Source: Sympetrum striolatum | Taxonomy: Eukaryota; Arthropoda; Insecta; Odonata; Libellulidae | Length of the DNA: 64,000 bases | NCBI GenBank assembly: GCA_947579665.1 | Contig: OX388351.1 | Span: forward strand, 57,110,939 to 57,174,938 | Direction: 5' to 3' | Part shown: positions 23,703 to 36,600 of the stretch, in pieces | Layout: every line of letters starts with the position of its first letter | Position numbering within the stretch: the first letter of the stretch is position 1 | Translations under genes and position numbers: made by a program | Notes under the pieces: generated by a model | Database searches by the model: none | What the model was told of the DNA's origin: nothing | Seen by the model: only the letters and a program-made list of their open reading frames with translations

Positions 23703-23744
23703 GTTTCTGATGATGGCATAACCAGTTGCCGAAACCGGTCAAAC
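23703..23744 (+). ncRNA. Hammerhead-ribozyme-like core with all conserved catalytic bases
   Basis: In order: GUUU (stem I, 23703-23706), perfect CUGAUGA (23707-23713), one extra U, stem II GGCA/UGCC with an 8-base loop (23715-23730), GAAA (23731-23734), CCGG (23735-23738), UC (23739-23740) and AAAC (23741-23744), which pairs with GUUU. Cleavage would follow C23740. The extra U between the core and stem II departs from the hammerhead consensus, but the second copy at 19228 shares it. The CCGG stem III suggests a dimeric form. TGTGGAA follows about 20 bases downstream in both copies (23762 and 19280). Pairing is seen in sequence; activity is inferred. Confidence 0.5.
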
Positions 23745-24412
23745 GTTAGTATTTATTTTATTGTGGAATTGTACTACTTTTGTAATAAATCTTTATTTAT
23801 TATGAAGTTTCACCAGATCTCCTTGGAAACCATCAATTTTAAATCATTCATTCATGCATGACACTCGTGAAAACTTTGAATTCACCTTGATTGATTAGAT
23901 AAGGCTACGATGACTTTGATTAAACAGCGTGATTACTGTCTTTCACATCACACGTCGGAAATATTAGGCGAAAGAAGAGGCAAGGCATTAAACACTGCAG
24001 AGGTAAGACGTTCTTGCGCTCGGTGTCAATATGGAGTTCATCTCGTAATTAGAGAGTTGCATAGTGAGCTTGCAGTGTTTGAAGATCCTTCCGTTGGTGA
24101 GCTGTCCTTCTCCGCACGTCAAGTACTGCGACCGCACAATTACCGTGAGTGAGAACTCCAAAACGAAGTTTCGGTCGCACCTGAGAACTAGGGTGCAAAA
24201 CAACGCCAAAGATAATTTACCAGTTTTGGATTAATTTCGAATTTACGTCTACTTTAATTATATAGTGCGTGTGACATTCAAGTAGAATTCAGAGGAACCC
24301 AAGGGATTTAAATTTCAGTTATTCAGTAATCAAGAAAAGTAGGAGAGAAAATTATGTATTTTATATGATATATAAATATATAAAAGGAAAAGAAAATATA
24401 CATAAATTATAT

Positions 24413-24694
24413 AAAAGGAGATTGGAAGCTAGGCTGCGATTGCTTAGTAAATTCAGGGAAACTACATTTGCGGAAGATACAATCGGTATCATGCAACCCC
24501 CCTGCTACCACGGTCGATCCGATAATGACCGTAAGTTAAGAGAAGTAGATGCTAGGAAGAGTCGTTTTAAAAATTCATTCTTTCCGCGAACGATACGCGA
24601 CAATAACCGATTAAGGAAGTAGTTTAGATTCAACTGGTGTTTACACCCCCTGCCACACGCCGAAAGGCGGCTTGTAGGGTATTAATGTAGATGT
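24413..24694 (+). mobile_element. 5'-truncated LINE 3' end, youngest-looking copy
   Basis: Abrupt entry at AAAAGGAGATTGG into the C-terminal RT frame: RRLEARLRLLSKF, IGIMQPPCYHGRSDNDRK, then FFPRTIRDNNRLRK and stop TAG at 24620-24622. The 3' UTR (CACCCCCTGCCACACGCC, GGCGGCTTGTAGGG) and a short ATGTAGATGTA tail follow. It is the closest relative of the 5806 copy, with few changes over about 260 bases. It holds only the last 68 or so codons of the parent ORF2. Confidence 0.75.
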
Positions 24695-24857
24695 AACATA
24701 GATGTATGTTTGCAGACTTGCAGACAAACAAACTATGACTAACATTTAATATTTGACTAATATTTGATAAGTCGTTCATTTTCACTTTCTACATGGTCCA
24801 TACGAACACTGTAAATAAAAAAATCAATCGAGAAGTCTTAGAAATTCGATAACTCGA

Positions 24858-24937
24858 GCCTTGCTTTTGCTTACGTAAACCGAAGGCTACTATATACGGA
24901 ACACCGACGGCAGCTATTGGAGATTTAAACCTCTAAT
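24858..24937 (+). repeat. Right-arm fragment of the AGAGGTTTAAAATCTCC foldback family
   Basis: Ends GGAGATTTAAACCTCTAAT as in the complete copies, preceded by a diverged arm (GCTTACGTAAACCGAAGG, ACACCGACGGCAG). The left arm and core are absent. Confidence 0.5.
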
Positions 24938-26129
24938 TCATATAGACTGAGAAGTATTCATTTTCACATGTAAAACACAACAATACTATTATATCTGACT
25001 GGAGAAATGGCCAAAAATATACTTTTCCTACAATGGATAAGGGAGATGATATTTTTCAAAAAAAGTATCTTTCACGAAAACGTAAATGCTGTTTTCGGTT
25101 ACTAAGCAAACAGCAGCTTTTAATATTATATTGATATAATAATAATAATAATTAATTATTAAGTATCACTCCCAATATTACTCTATTCTGTTGGTACATT
25201 TTTCAGCCCAAAGGCATTTTTGAACCTCACCCTCTTTGTCATTAGCTACGAAGAGCCATCAGATGAGAAAAACGATTACTATGCAAAATGAAGAGTGAGG
25301 TAGTTTGCCATTGCTCACTAAACCAGCATTCTGTAAGTGAACCATGCAAACAAAAGTGAAGCACAAGGAGTTCTAGTAACTCTACTCTACCTACGAGTAA
25401 CACTTTTCTTAGCATACGATAAATAGGGACCTTAATAAACGCCATTATTCAGCATTATTCATACCGTAATAACTTCCATATTAACCCAGCCATGAGCAAT
25501 ACTGATACAAAAGTAAATGAATGATAATTCTTTCCTCCTCGGTCACATTTGAAATTATTCTATTTATCAAGAAACGGCATCAGGTAATCCTGCTGTAACT
25601 CAACAAATTGTAAATTAACAGCGTAATTTCGCTTTGAGTCGTATTCTAGTGAATTCGGAATTAGCATTAGAGTCTTGGGGGCCAATGTAGCCGAAAGAGT
25701 GAAAAAACAATAATAATAAATTCTGTTTCCTGCGACATTTTTAAAAAGATCCTCAAAGATTCCCCGTTTCGCCCCATAATTTCCTCCTGCTCCCGAAATC
25801 TAAAACCAGTTAACCTTAGTAGAATACCAACGCAAGCTTTCACCTTTCCCCGCTTGTTGTTTTAGTCGCAGCTATCGGACAGATTTATGAAAATGAGCAC
25901 GGCCTCAGACGGAAAAGCGGGGGAGGATTGTGGTAAAACGAGAGGCGAAGTGAATGACAATGAAGGAATCGAGGGGGGGAAGCGAGAGAAGTGGGAATTA
26001 AAGAAGACCGTCAGAATGTGGCTTCCGAGTCATAATTGGCGGTAAGGGCAATGTAAGCTTTTTAATGGACCCCCCTTCCTCTGACCCTTTGTCGCGACCC
26101 CTGGCGTTGGGCCGGAGATAATGGTGGTG

Positions 26130-26165
26130 TATAAAAAAGCGGAAACACGCGATGCGATCTTCAGC
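26130..26165 (+). promoter_or_regulatory. Possible TATA/initiator core promoter
   Basis: TATAAAAAA (26130-26138) lies 33 bases before the A of an initiator-like TCTTCAGCTC (A at 26163). This is about the normal arthropod spacing. The site lies in a GC-richer, purine-rich island (about 25850-26480), which would suit a promoter. No downstream coding start or recognised gene supports it, so the call rests on the motif pair alone. Confidence 0.25.
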
Positions 26166-26925
26166 TCGCGATAAACGTGTTAGGGGATTTAATAGAGGTG
26201 TCTCGGCGGAGGGAAGCTGTGAGGGAGATCCGGTGGACCAAATACAGTTGAGAGACCTAGGAGGAAGACGCTCTCCCCGAAAATACGGGCTAAAAAAAGA
26301 GAGAGAAATTCTGAGTTAAATGTACAGATTTCGGAGAGATTGCGGGGAAAAGCGTATCGCTGGTTGACGTTCGCTGAAACGTCATTGCTCGTGTTTCTAA
26401 AAGGAGATTTCAGGACCGGTATCTTTTAATTGCGGCGTAAATTTAGGCTAAAGGAAAGTGAGGAGACTTAGCGGGAAATTAGAGATGTATTCTGGTGACT
26501 GTTTAAGGTAGCTGTTACCACTATCAATCGGAAAGGAGTAGAGCTTGGCTGTTTCTGAATAAAAATGAAAACTTCTTCCCCTAGCAGTAGGTGCAACCTG
26601 ATAAAGATATTAAGAGTATCTCAGATACCGTAAGCTAAAAGCCAAATTGTGCCATACTAACGAGTACTAAAGTTTGAAATTCTTTTGAATACCAAAAAAT
26701 ATATTATTCTTCTGGGAAAATTTATCGGTCTTAAACGTTTAGACGAAGTATATAAAATTTAACTCCAAGGAAGAACGAGCACGATCTCCAAGAGTTATCG
26801 TAAAAACGTTACAAAAAGAGTAATAAAACGTAAACATAACGATATAACATAAAACACTAAAAAATAAAGTTACTTCTGATACTAATGTAAAGAAAGAAAT
26901 ATTGCAAGAAGGCTGTTCATGAACA

Positions 26926-27171
26926 AGAGGTTTAAAATCTCCAAAAGCCGTCTTTGTCGGCGTTCCTCCTCTTACTTCCCGGTAGTCGGATAAAGCAAGA
27001 AAGGAATGCCGCACTATAATTATGACCCCTGAGGACGGTAATATTCGGACGGCTATTGAAAAGATCTTTGGGTACAATAATAGTGCGGCATTCCTTTCTT
27101 GCTTTCTTCGACTACCGGGAAGTAGGAGGAGGAAAGCCGACAGAGACGGCTTTTGGAGATTTTTAACCTCT
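26926..27171 (+). mobile_element. Complete foldback MITE-like element (246 bp)
   Basis: Arms of about 92 bases (26926-27018 and 27079-27171) pair with few mismatches. Each starts AGAGGTT, passes AAATCTCCAAAAGCCGTC, TGTCGGC, CTACTTCCCGGTAGTCG or close variants, and ends AAGGAATGCCGCACTAT. A core of about 60 bases contains ATGACCCCTGAGGACGG. The very tips are themselves nearly palindromic (GAGGTTTAAAATCTC). No open frame is relevant. I cannot see a clear target-site duplication, so the parent transposon family stays open. Confidence 0.8.
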
Positions 27172-27762
27172 AATCTGATACTACTATCCGTAGTCTTTTA
27201 AAAGGCTAATAGGGTAGATTAGGTAAGGTTGTAACTAAACATTATGCCTTACACCACTGGCAGCTTGAGAAGTATATATTTAAATTTAAATTGTAAAACG
27301 AGGCAAAGTATAACAAGAGGCGTTTCGGTCTAAATTTGCATCTAAGATGCCACTTTCAAACAACGAAAAAGACTTATTAAGTACTTATTTATGTTATAGA
27401 TTAGTGTAAAAAAGGAAATAAAATCCAAAGTGTATATCTGAAAATTACGAAATTTAAAAAGTTGAGTCCATATGAATTATTAAAAGTGAAGTGTATGCCA
27501 ACTACGGTCCAGATGGAAAACTCCGCAAGAAGGAAATTGTGTGCCTAAACCATCTGAAACTTTTGATCATAACACCATTTTTAAGGAATGAGTTTTTATT
27601 TTCATGTTACTTTTAAATAGATTTCTGTCGATATCATACAACCACCGAATGTTTTGTTTTATGACTAAACATTTTTTGCCTTTATTCGTCACAATGATAG
27701 ATTCGCTCACTGCTAAGACTTTACTGAAGTAACCAAATTTATATATAGTTATTATATTACTA

Positions 27763-27996
27763 AATAAGTTCAGATAAATTACATTCTTAGATATTGTAAC
27801 CGATATAATGCGAACTCCCTGTTGTGTAGTCAGTTCTAATACTGAGAGGAAGATTAGGGAAATAGATGCTAGAACAAATTTTTTCAAGAATTAATTTTTT
27901 CGGTGAACGACACGCGAAAGCAATCGATTAGGAAAATAGAGTGAAAGTGCCTGCACCCCCTGCCGTACGCCGAAAGGTGGCTTGCAGGGTTATTAC
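27763..27996 (+). mobile_element. LINE 3' end fragment, decayed
   Basis: Matches the LINE C-terminal region from the AATAAATTCAGGG block onward with several small gaps: ACCGATATAATGCGAACTCC, GAAGATTAGGGAAATAGATG, then a broken FFPRTIRD equivalent, and the 3' UTR CACCCCCTGCCGTACGCCG with GGTGGCTTGCAGGG. It resembles the 43240 copy most. The minus-strand frame at 27567-27887 is a shadow. Confidence 0.6.
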
Positions 27997-28000
27997 ATAA

Positions 28001-30586
28001 AACACACACACATATATATGTATATATAAGTATTTTTAGAAAATCAAAATACATATTTCCACTACTTCATGATATCATTTATTCCTTGGTCCTTACCTTT
28101 CTATTTAATCGAGACATTTCATATGGTATATTTATATAGTCGGACTATGCCAAACTTTTTTCATATGTTTCTTCTTCGAGAATTTATTCATATTTCTTAG
28201 CTCTGAAATATTGATTTCTTACCATAATCTAGGAACACGCACGAGAATCTCAGCAATCTCAAGAATGGAGGAAGTCAATGATAAGAAAACGGATATTCTA
28301 CATTTTCTACTAAGTGGTTGCATACATCTGAGAGTAATATTTGATAAACAGAGAATGGAATCTTTCTATACACATTACTTCAGAGGAACAATCCTTGATA
28401 ATTCCTTTCTTTATACAAGGTTTTAAATAAAGATATGGCGCAAAATAAACAGATAAGATTATTTTTTATGAGATATATTATACTCATTTGATGTTGAAAT
28501 TTTATAATTCTTTATTTGTTTCGTCGGAGATAAGATTGAACGTCAACGAAATCCTTCTTTCCCTGACGCTAACTTCCTTTCTAGTCGGAAACGCAAACAT
28601 TAAGATATTTTAGATGAGGAACTGTACTTCATCATTCAGAGGAGGATAAATGAGTCTATGCTACAAAGGAAAACGAAAAATACATTAATTCTGCCAGAAG
28701 AAAGGTTAAGTACAGCTCTCTATATATTTGTATATAGAGAACTTTAACGTTAAGTCGTGGGCGGATGTGGATCTTGGGCGCGAGAGGGAAGTGGCGACAC
28801 TAACGCCGGAGGCGGTAACCTGGCGAACCAAAGATACTGCCGAATTGAAGGGAAAGCCTTTCACATTCAAGTTTCAACAGGTGCTCTCGAAAAGATTCTG
28901 ACTGAAGCAAAGCGACACTTTTCGCTTTTCTTTGCGTGCATGAAAGAGTAAACGGGATGTTTGCAGGGGAGGAGTGGTCCAGGAGAGGAGTGAAGGGTAG
29001 ATGAAAAAGGGCAGAAAAGTGTACGGGGGAGTCGGAGACGAAGGGGACTCAAGAAATGAGATCCGCCGAGGAATCGGAGTAGAACTGTGATCAACACACA
29101 TGGAAATGTTTCGATTCGAAGCAAAGAAGGTAGTTACTACATTATTTATCTATTAGTACCAAAATTATAAGGTTTGTATGTCATAAAGTGCGGTGCTCCT
29201 TGAAACAAAATATTTTACGAATAACACGGTATCTTCTGGGTCTTCTTAATTCGCGTCTTGATTTTATCAACATGGTCCCAGTGCGGTGGATACCACATTA
29301 TTTACTTGTAAGACGCATTAAAAGTATAAGGTTCTCATGTCACAAAATACACGTGCTCCTTACACAAAATATTTTATGAATAGCTTACGTGTTCCTTTTA
29401 TTTTAGACTGAATTTAATGAAAACGGTCATTACCAAGTGCAGAAGATGATAAAATTGATGCATTATGTAAAAACAAGCCAAATTACAAAAAAATCGTGCT
29501 TTTTCATGTTAGCTTGAGCAAGAAATAAATTTTATAAGAATTTTTATAAGTAAATAAAAATTTGAAAAAACCATCACTATTTTCATTGACATTATATGCC
29601 ATAACGTTCTATCTCCTCTCTAAAAAAGTCACTTTTAACAAATTGTGGGCCTTAAATTTAAAATTATACAGAGAATCACAATATAATTACAATAACACGT
29701 TATCATTTGAGTTTAATTGATGCTTAAAGTCACCCGTTCCATCCAACCTATCGACAAGTAATTTACAGCTATTTACTCAAAATAATAGAATGAGAAAAAA
29801 ACGAGAATAACTTTGGATATAAAATTCCTTAGATATGTGTAAATATAATCAATCTGAGTCGGCCTTTTCTGAGTTTCGAAAGCCATCTAAGATCCCCTCG
29901 ACCAGTGTCATTACTTCAAATCTTAAGCATTGCCTCCCCATTTTTCAAATCGTACTCTTGCGAAGACTGCACTGCAGCGCAAACGGAGAACTTAATACTG
30001 TTTTATCTCTCAGAGAGGAAAGAAAATGAAAAATTATGTACCCTCTCGAGACCATCCTTTCCCGTTTCTCTGAACAACGAGAAAATATTTCCAACCGATT
30101 GGGTAAGAGCATTCCATGAAATCAATAGCATTGGATAAGTAAACAGACGTAGGGCACGGGAAAGAAATTTACCTTAGAATACACTACATATGATAGCAAT
30201 ATTTTCTCGTAGATTTCTGACACAGCAGCTTTAAGTCAATCGTAAACCATTTTCATAGTAAGAAATACATAGCTATTGTCTTTAAAATTCTGTCAACACA
30301 AGGGCTTAAATATACTTCAAAGCATTATTAAATTCACGTTCAGCTTTTCACAGAGGGCGAAGAAATTTGATATTGTAATTCATGACGACCACTTTGTATA
30401 CACTTTGTATACTATAACCACATGTAATCAAATTATATAATAAAATAAAAATGATCAAAATCAAAATGTCTCATCCCATAATACACCATAGACATTTCAA
30501 CAAATTTCTTATCTAAATTCTTACTGAACATCTATCATGGTTCCTCGGCCACCTTTAATCGAAGGATGTTAATAAATAAAATGGAT
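28001..30586. other. AT-rich sequence with a GC-richer patch at 28740-29110; no gene supported
   Basis: A CA/TA microsatellite lies at 28001-28030. The patch at 28740-29110 has short open frames on both strands (28757-28951 plus; 28867-29124 minus), as expected from fewer stop codons. Nothing else is recognisable. Confidence 0.35.
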
Positions 30587-30677
30587 TTAGAGATTTTAAA
30601 TCTCCGATAGCCGTTTTTGTCGGCGTTCCTCTTCTCATTCACCGGTATTCCGAGAAAACAAGACAGGACACCGCACT
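30587..30677 (+). repeat. Left half of the AGAGGTTTAAAATCTCC foldback family
   Basis: Reads TTAGAGATTTTAAATCTCCG, then GCCGTTTTTGTCGGCGTTCC, CACCGGTATTCCGAG and ACACCGCACT, matching the left arm of the 26926 copy with about 15-20% change. It stops at the arm-core boundary. Confidence 0.55.
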
Positions 30678-30679
30678 CT

Positions 30680-33600
30680 TTGAAAGTACTCAATGAGTAT
30701 TTCGAATGCGATGCATAATTCGTCAGGAAAGAATTACTTTATAAATAAAATGGAGAAAAAGCAAAAAGAATTGTTTGCTACCTGATATGTATTCGCTATT
30801 TGTGTGATGACTGTCATTAGATGTACTACTCATGGTCCAGAGAAGGGGCTGAACAGATATAAAGAGTAATAAATGATAACGAAGAAAAAATTAGCACGAG
30901 AACAAGAAGCTACTTGACTCATGGAATTATTTGTATGATTATAGTCAACAGTTTTTAGTGAAACTATTGATAAAAACAATTCTATTCTATATAACATAAA
31001 TGAACAGATATTTTAGGCAGTTATCCTATTTGATTTTTTGGTGTATTGTGCAAGCTTTAATACAATGATAGACTAAATTTTAGGAAGTGGATAAAATAAC
31101 TGCAGGGCAGAAGTAGATCAGAATGATAAATCGAATAAGAGTTAAAAAGAATGGTGGTCTAAGGTAAACTAAAAATATAAATATGTAAAATAAGAATATA
31201 ATATACATTAAGATATAAATTAGAGCAAATAATAAAATTCAATTGAAAAATAAAATAGAACAACATGGAATGGAGTATAAATGGAATAAGTAGCCAAATT
31301 AAATACAAAAAAATAGGAAGAGTAGTTATTATATAGCAGCGTCTATATTTATAACAGTAATTATTTCTTACATGTGATTGTGTATCTAAAGTATTCCTGT
31401 AAAATTTTTAAATCCTCTCATTGCTAACTTTAAAGCGATTCCCACCGAGCTACCGAATAATTAGTCGATTTACATGATTAATGCATGTTCATTCCTCCGG
31501 AATAAGATCTTTTCACTCACTCCTAGAGTTTTCTATGACTCTCTCAGTCTTTCCCTCGTCTTACGTAATCTGCTTTTACTGCCGCTTTAATTGTGTTAAT
31601 ACCTCGCTACCTCTTCAGCCTCAGAACATTCTCACGTGAAAGGAGCTTTTTTCAGATTTCTCCGTCCTCGTTCCGCAAAATCCTAACTTCTTTAAAGCTA
31701 ATCTTCACTTTGAATCTCTTTAGCATCTGTTATACTTCTTTAAGAGAATAAGAGCTCCGTCGGCTGAGAACGTAACTAAATTTTAGCCCCGTCTTTGAGT
31801 CCAAAGGTATGCTGTTGTTTACTCAAAGTAAAAGTTGACATAAGCTGAAGATCTGGAAATATTAGAAAACCTTTCCAGTTCCATTCATACAAGTACACAG
31901 TGTGATTTCTTAGAGCCACTCGCATTCTATAAATGAATTTAAATAATAAATTGTTTAAAATTACGGTACTCTGCGTAAATTTTTAATACCATAAATGAAA
32001 AACCAAGATTTTCACTCGTACTGCCACGAAGGAGTAACTGGCGTGTTTAAGGAAAGTTTTCAACGTTTCTCATGACATTTCGTCAGTTCATTCCTATGAA
32101 TGAACTAACATCCTAAGACATGAGTCTTTTGTCTTTATCTGCACATATCGTATAAAATGGTTTAAGAGAATCCAAGGAATAAAACACATTCTAGATATAT
32201 ATATTATATTCATATTCTATTTTTTTTTTCAATTTAAATACAAACGTAAAAACAATTCTTGGTATTCTTTGAACAGAAAGATATACAATAGAGGGAATTA
32301 CACTTCAAACTATAATTTCAAAATACTAAATGAAGAGAATAGAAATTTATCCACAAAAACACACATAGAGCCTACTATGTTTCTGAATACTCCTCTTGCT
32401 CTACCTTTGAAAATTTCAATCCCGCTTTTCCCTTACCTTTGCTCTAAATATCTCCTTACTTCTGCTTTCTCTGACAGGCTGTTTCATTGGGATAATTTAT
32501 CTTCAAGATACACTAAGGTAAACATTTTAGAATCGTAATCACAAGCTTTTCATTATTTTATAACAAAAAGATCAAGATTGACTTAGAACTCTTCCCTGCT
32601 TACTTTCATCATTGGTTTCCGCGATAAAGTCTGCGAAATGATTATTTTTCCAGCAAACTTATATCTTCATGATTTATTTGTTTTCATATCACCCTACGTT
32701 CCTTAATGTTATAATCTGATAGCATTGGACCCATAATTTCCTCATCCGCTAACTCTTTTCTTTTCACCTCCGTAAATTAGCGTTTCAAGTACACTTTATG
32801 CGATAAGGCAATCCCTTCCACTCAACGATGATACATCTCTTGTGAAATAATAAAGCTCAAGCCGAGCGAATTTCCCAGAAACTTAATATCTACTAATGCC
32901 CTTCTAATTAACAAATACTCTTAGCGCAAACATCTCGGAACGCAAAGGAAATGTACAATATAAAATCAGGATGGAAAATAAGAAATATGGGTGGCCATGT
33001 TTGAATTTAGCCCATCACAAATGTATATCAATTATCAAAGTATGAATTCAAGCAATGCTCTTTAACAAAGAAGATTGTCTCTAACTCCTCATTAACGAAT
33101 ATCCATGAATTTTTAACGTTCACCCTAGTCTCACCCCAAGGGTGATATTTACTAAGAGATCTGCAAAGCTCTGCATAGACCTCTTACCTATTCACAGAAC
33201 CGTAAATTATGGTACTGTACACAATGTATGAATTATACAACATAGCATAGTTATTTTTTGATTCCTCCCTTTTTGGAATTGAAAAGAATATTTTTTTTGT
33301 GACTTTTCAAAAAAAATTGTTTTAAATCTCTATGATAGTTTTTTCGGGGCTCTCAATCATGTGATTTTCTCCAATTTCTTCTCCTTTGTCTCATACTTGC
33401 AAGCGAAGAAGTTGAATAATCATGTTTACTAACGCAACTCCGAATTCCATAAGGAATGATTCATGGCGATTCGAAAAGCTCACTGCCCTAGATCAACCCG
33501 CAAAGCGTAAGTAAATGGCTTAACCTGACAATCAACGCAAAAATTCCTATGCGCGATTACACTCAGCTACAACCTCAACTGCTTTTATATAATGTAGTCA

Positions 33601-33690
33601 CAGCAAACGGGAAACAGGAAAAGGGTGACGCAAAAGGAAAGTTCTGAAGACAAGAAATTGAATTTTGGCAGACTAATTTTGGTCTTCATT
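30680..33690. other. AT-rich sequence, nothing recognised
   Basis: The longest open frame is 89 codons (32269-32538) with no coding features. I found no repeat family of this window here. Confidence 0.4.
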
Positions 33691-33696
33691 TTTCAG

Positions 33697-36600
33697 TGCA
33701 AGCGAATCTATAAAATGAAACAAGTCATTCGTGTTACTCAGAAGACATTTGTAAGATATCGTGTTTAATATAATACCTATAACTACATAATTGTGGGAAT
33801 ACGTGAAGTTTTGGTGCTAAGTTTAATTTCTATCTCCACTGTGGGCTGAGAGAGTAGTGCAGTGAAAAGCTGTGTGTATAGAAAGGATCTTGTCCAGCGA
33901 TACTTGGTGGAATTTCATATTAAACACAGTTTAGTGTTTTACACGCACACTACCTTGTGGAATTGTACAAGTTTTGTGATTAAACTGTGTTTTCTGTGTG
34001 TATAGTGTGGTGTATGAACACCCCAGGTTAGAGAGGAAAATTGTGTCGTAGTTGTGATCGTGATGTTCTTCTTATATGCTCTTATTTTTACTTAAGCTGT
34101 CACGATTTTTTTGGTTTAAACATGCAAAGAATATCACATTTCAGTGTCGAGAAAAATGTCTTTTTCCACCATCTTATTGTGGAAGTCAAGTGACAGACAG
34201 CAAAAATGTGATATCATTCCCAACATGTGATCATTTTCTTCTCTCATTTCAGCGAAATGAGCATTCTAATGATTCAGCCAAGAATAGTGCATTCGAAGTG
34301 TTACGTAAATGTTGATCTCCTGTGTTCTGTAATATATGTTTTTTGGATAGAGGCAGTCGGTGAAACGTTACTGACGGCGATAATTTAAATGGTGAAATAC
34401 GTGGGAGTGAAATAGTTTAATCTATACATAATCAATGTATCAAGTGAATCATTGACAATAAAAATATTGATCAACGGAAGTGAATGCAGTCTTATTGTAT
34501 CTTATACTACGTCTGTGTGGATCGGAAGTTTCACAAAATGCTTGCTTGTAGGAATGTATGAACTTCACTGCATAGGTACCGTGAACGATAATTCGAGTAA
34601 TGCAATTTGAGGACGGTATGAAAAAGGTAAGAAAAACTTTGCACCATTTCATGACCTGAATTACTTGGTGAGGCATGCTAAGCTAAGCATTGGAGTTACA
34701 AATTCCTGCATTTTGTTACCTCGCGGTTTGTGCGTTAGAATTTTTACGATAGGTTAACTCTGTGCTCTCAAAATTTACATGGCTTGATTATTTTATTCAG
34801 AGCGGATAGGAAATTCAAATTCACGAAAAATTTGAAAAGAATACTCCTAATAAAAGACGGTCATCAGTGCACATTTATTGAAATAACAAACTTGAATTCA
34901 TTGTGAATTGAAATTATTGGAAAGGATTGTGAACAAATACTATTTGTGCAGAATTAATTTGGTCTTGAGTAGATCTTAGAGAATTATTTGCTAAGGGAAC
35001 CGAGTTATAGGGAACTCATACTGCCTCAAATCTTACTGATAATACAATATGTAGCTATAAGCATATATCTGAATGTATCAGTTACGTAAAAATAGGATTA
35101 AAATGAAAAAATATATTATCGCTAGTAATTAGTAAGTTCTATAAGATGAATTCGATCAAAGATTTAAATTGATGATAATGCGCATTGGAATTTCTCATAC
35201 TCTACGATGGACGATACATCAGTACATAGATTTAGGTATTCAAAGTATAGTGTTATATTAAAATGATTTTAACAGAGTATTAGCAATAATTAGAGGAAAT
35301 ATTTTTAATTTTAAATATTATATTTTATTTATATAATGGTTCATTTGAAATGCAGCGTTGACTTTCTCATTGTCCAACTGACAGAATATCGTGACTTTTT
35401 TTTATTAAAACGTTTTAATCTAGTTAAAGATTACAGGTACCTTGAGAAAATTATATTTTTCAAAAACATATTTTCACATACATCGACATTTATATTTGAA
35501 TGGAAATAAAACAAAATTTTATTTATTTACTTCCGGCAGCCATTAGGAAACGATTACTTGAGCTCAAATTTGTTGCTAACGGTCGACGCGTCATTCAGTG
35601 CCCGGAGTTCTTACCGAGAGTTTACGTATGTGGACGTCGCGTTTATACGCAATATTTACCAATTATTTTTCATTTAACTATCTGAATTAATTGATAGTGC
35701 ATCATAATGCATATTAACTAGCTATTGATTGTGAAACTTTTAATATGAGTGGAATATTAGCTTAAATAGTGAACGTCATCTCAGCTGTAGCAACGTCTTC
35801 TTGCAACGGAGCTGGACACCCAAAAAAGGTAATTTTGGGCTTAAAATTGTGATTCGTTAATTATGTCAATTAGAAAAATTATTTTATGAGTGAACAGGTT
35901 CACTGAGGATATATGAAAAGTATCTAAAAGCGATTTACCTCCTATGAAATGAAAAGGAATTCTTAGCCGCGGATATTTCTTTCCAATTACTGTTAATTTT
36001 CAAAAGTTTATAATATATCATGCTAAATGAGCTTACAGGAGGATACTTTAATTTAAAGAAGTGTTTTAGTAAATTATTTAAATCACCAATAGCTTCATTA
36101 CTACGATAGCTTTCATAATTTATCTTGAAGAAAGTGAAAATGTTCAACAGAGATCGAAGTATTTCAAGATTTCTTACGCGAATTCAATCCGTTTAAATTA
36201 TTACAGGATTCTAAACCAGAAACTACAGAACAGAACAAATTAAATATAAGGGGAATTCATCGAAAATCATGCAATTATTAATTTTAATTCTCAAAATTGT
36301 TGCATAGATTACTAACGATCTTAGCACACGGACGTCCGTAATATTATACTTAGATTTAAGAAAGGATTGTCAAGCATTGGTAGAGCTAATTGTTTGTCAC
36401 CTCGGAAATGATATATTGGGAATTTTATAAATTGGGTGCGATGATCTTCAATTTAAATTATTACGGATGAACATCCTTCATTTGTTTCTGAACCAGGTCG
36501 AGACAAGATGGTGGCTTATAAATTTTTTTTTCCATTAAGTTTTAATTAATTTCGTTGATTAGTTCAAACTTTGTTAATGATGTGAGATTCAATTATTTTA

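Noticed and set aside
27300..27370. Third hammerhead motif on the minus strand
   Set aside because: CCGAAACGCCTC and a nearby GGCATCTTAGATGC hairpin are present, but no CUGANGA equivalent or proper stem II is found.
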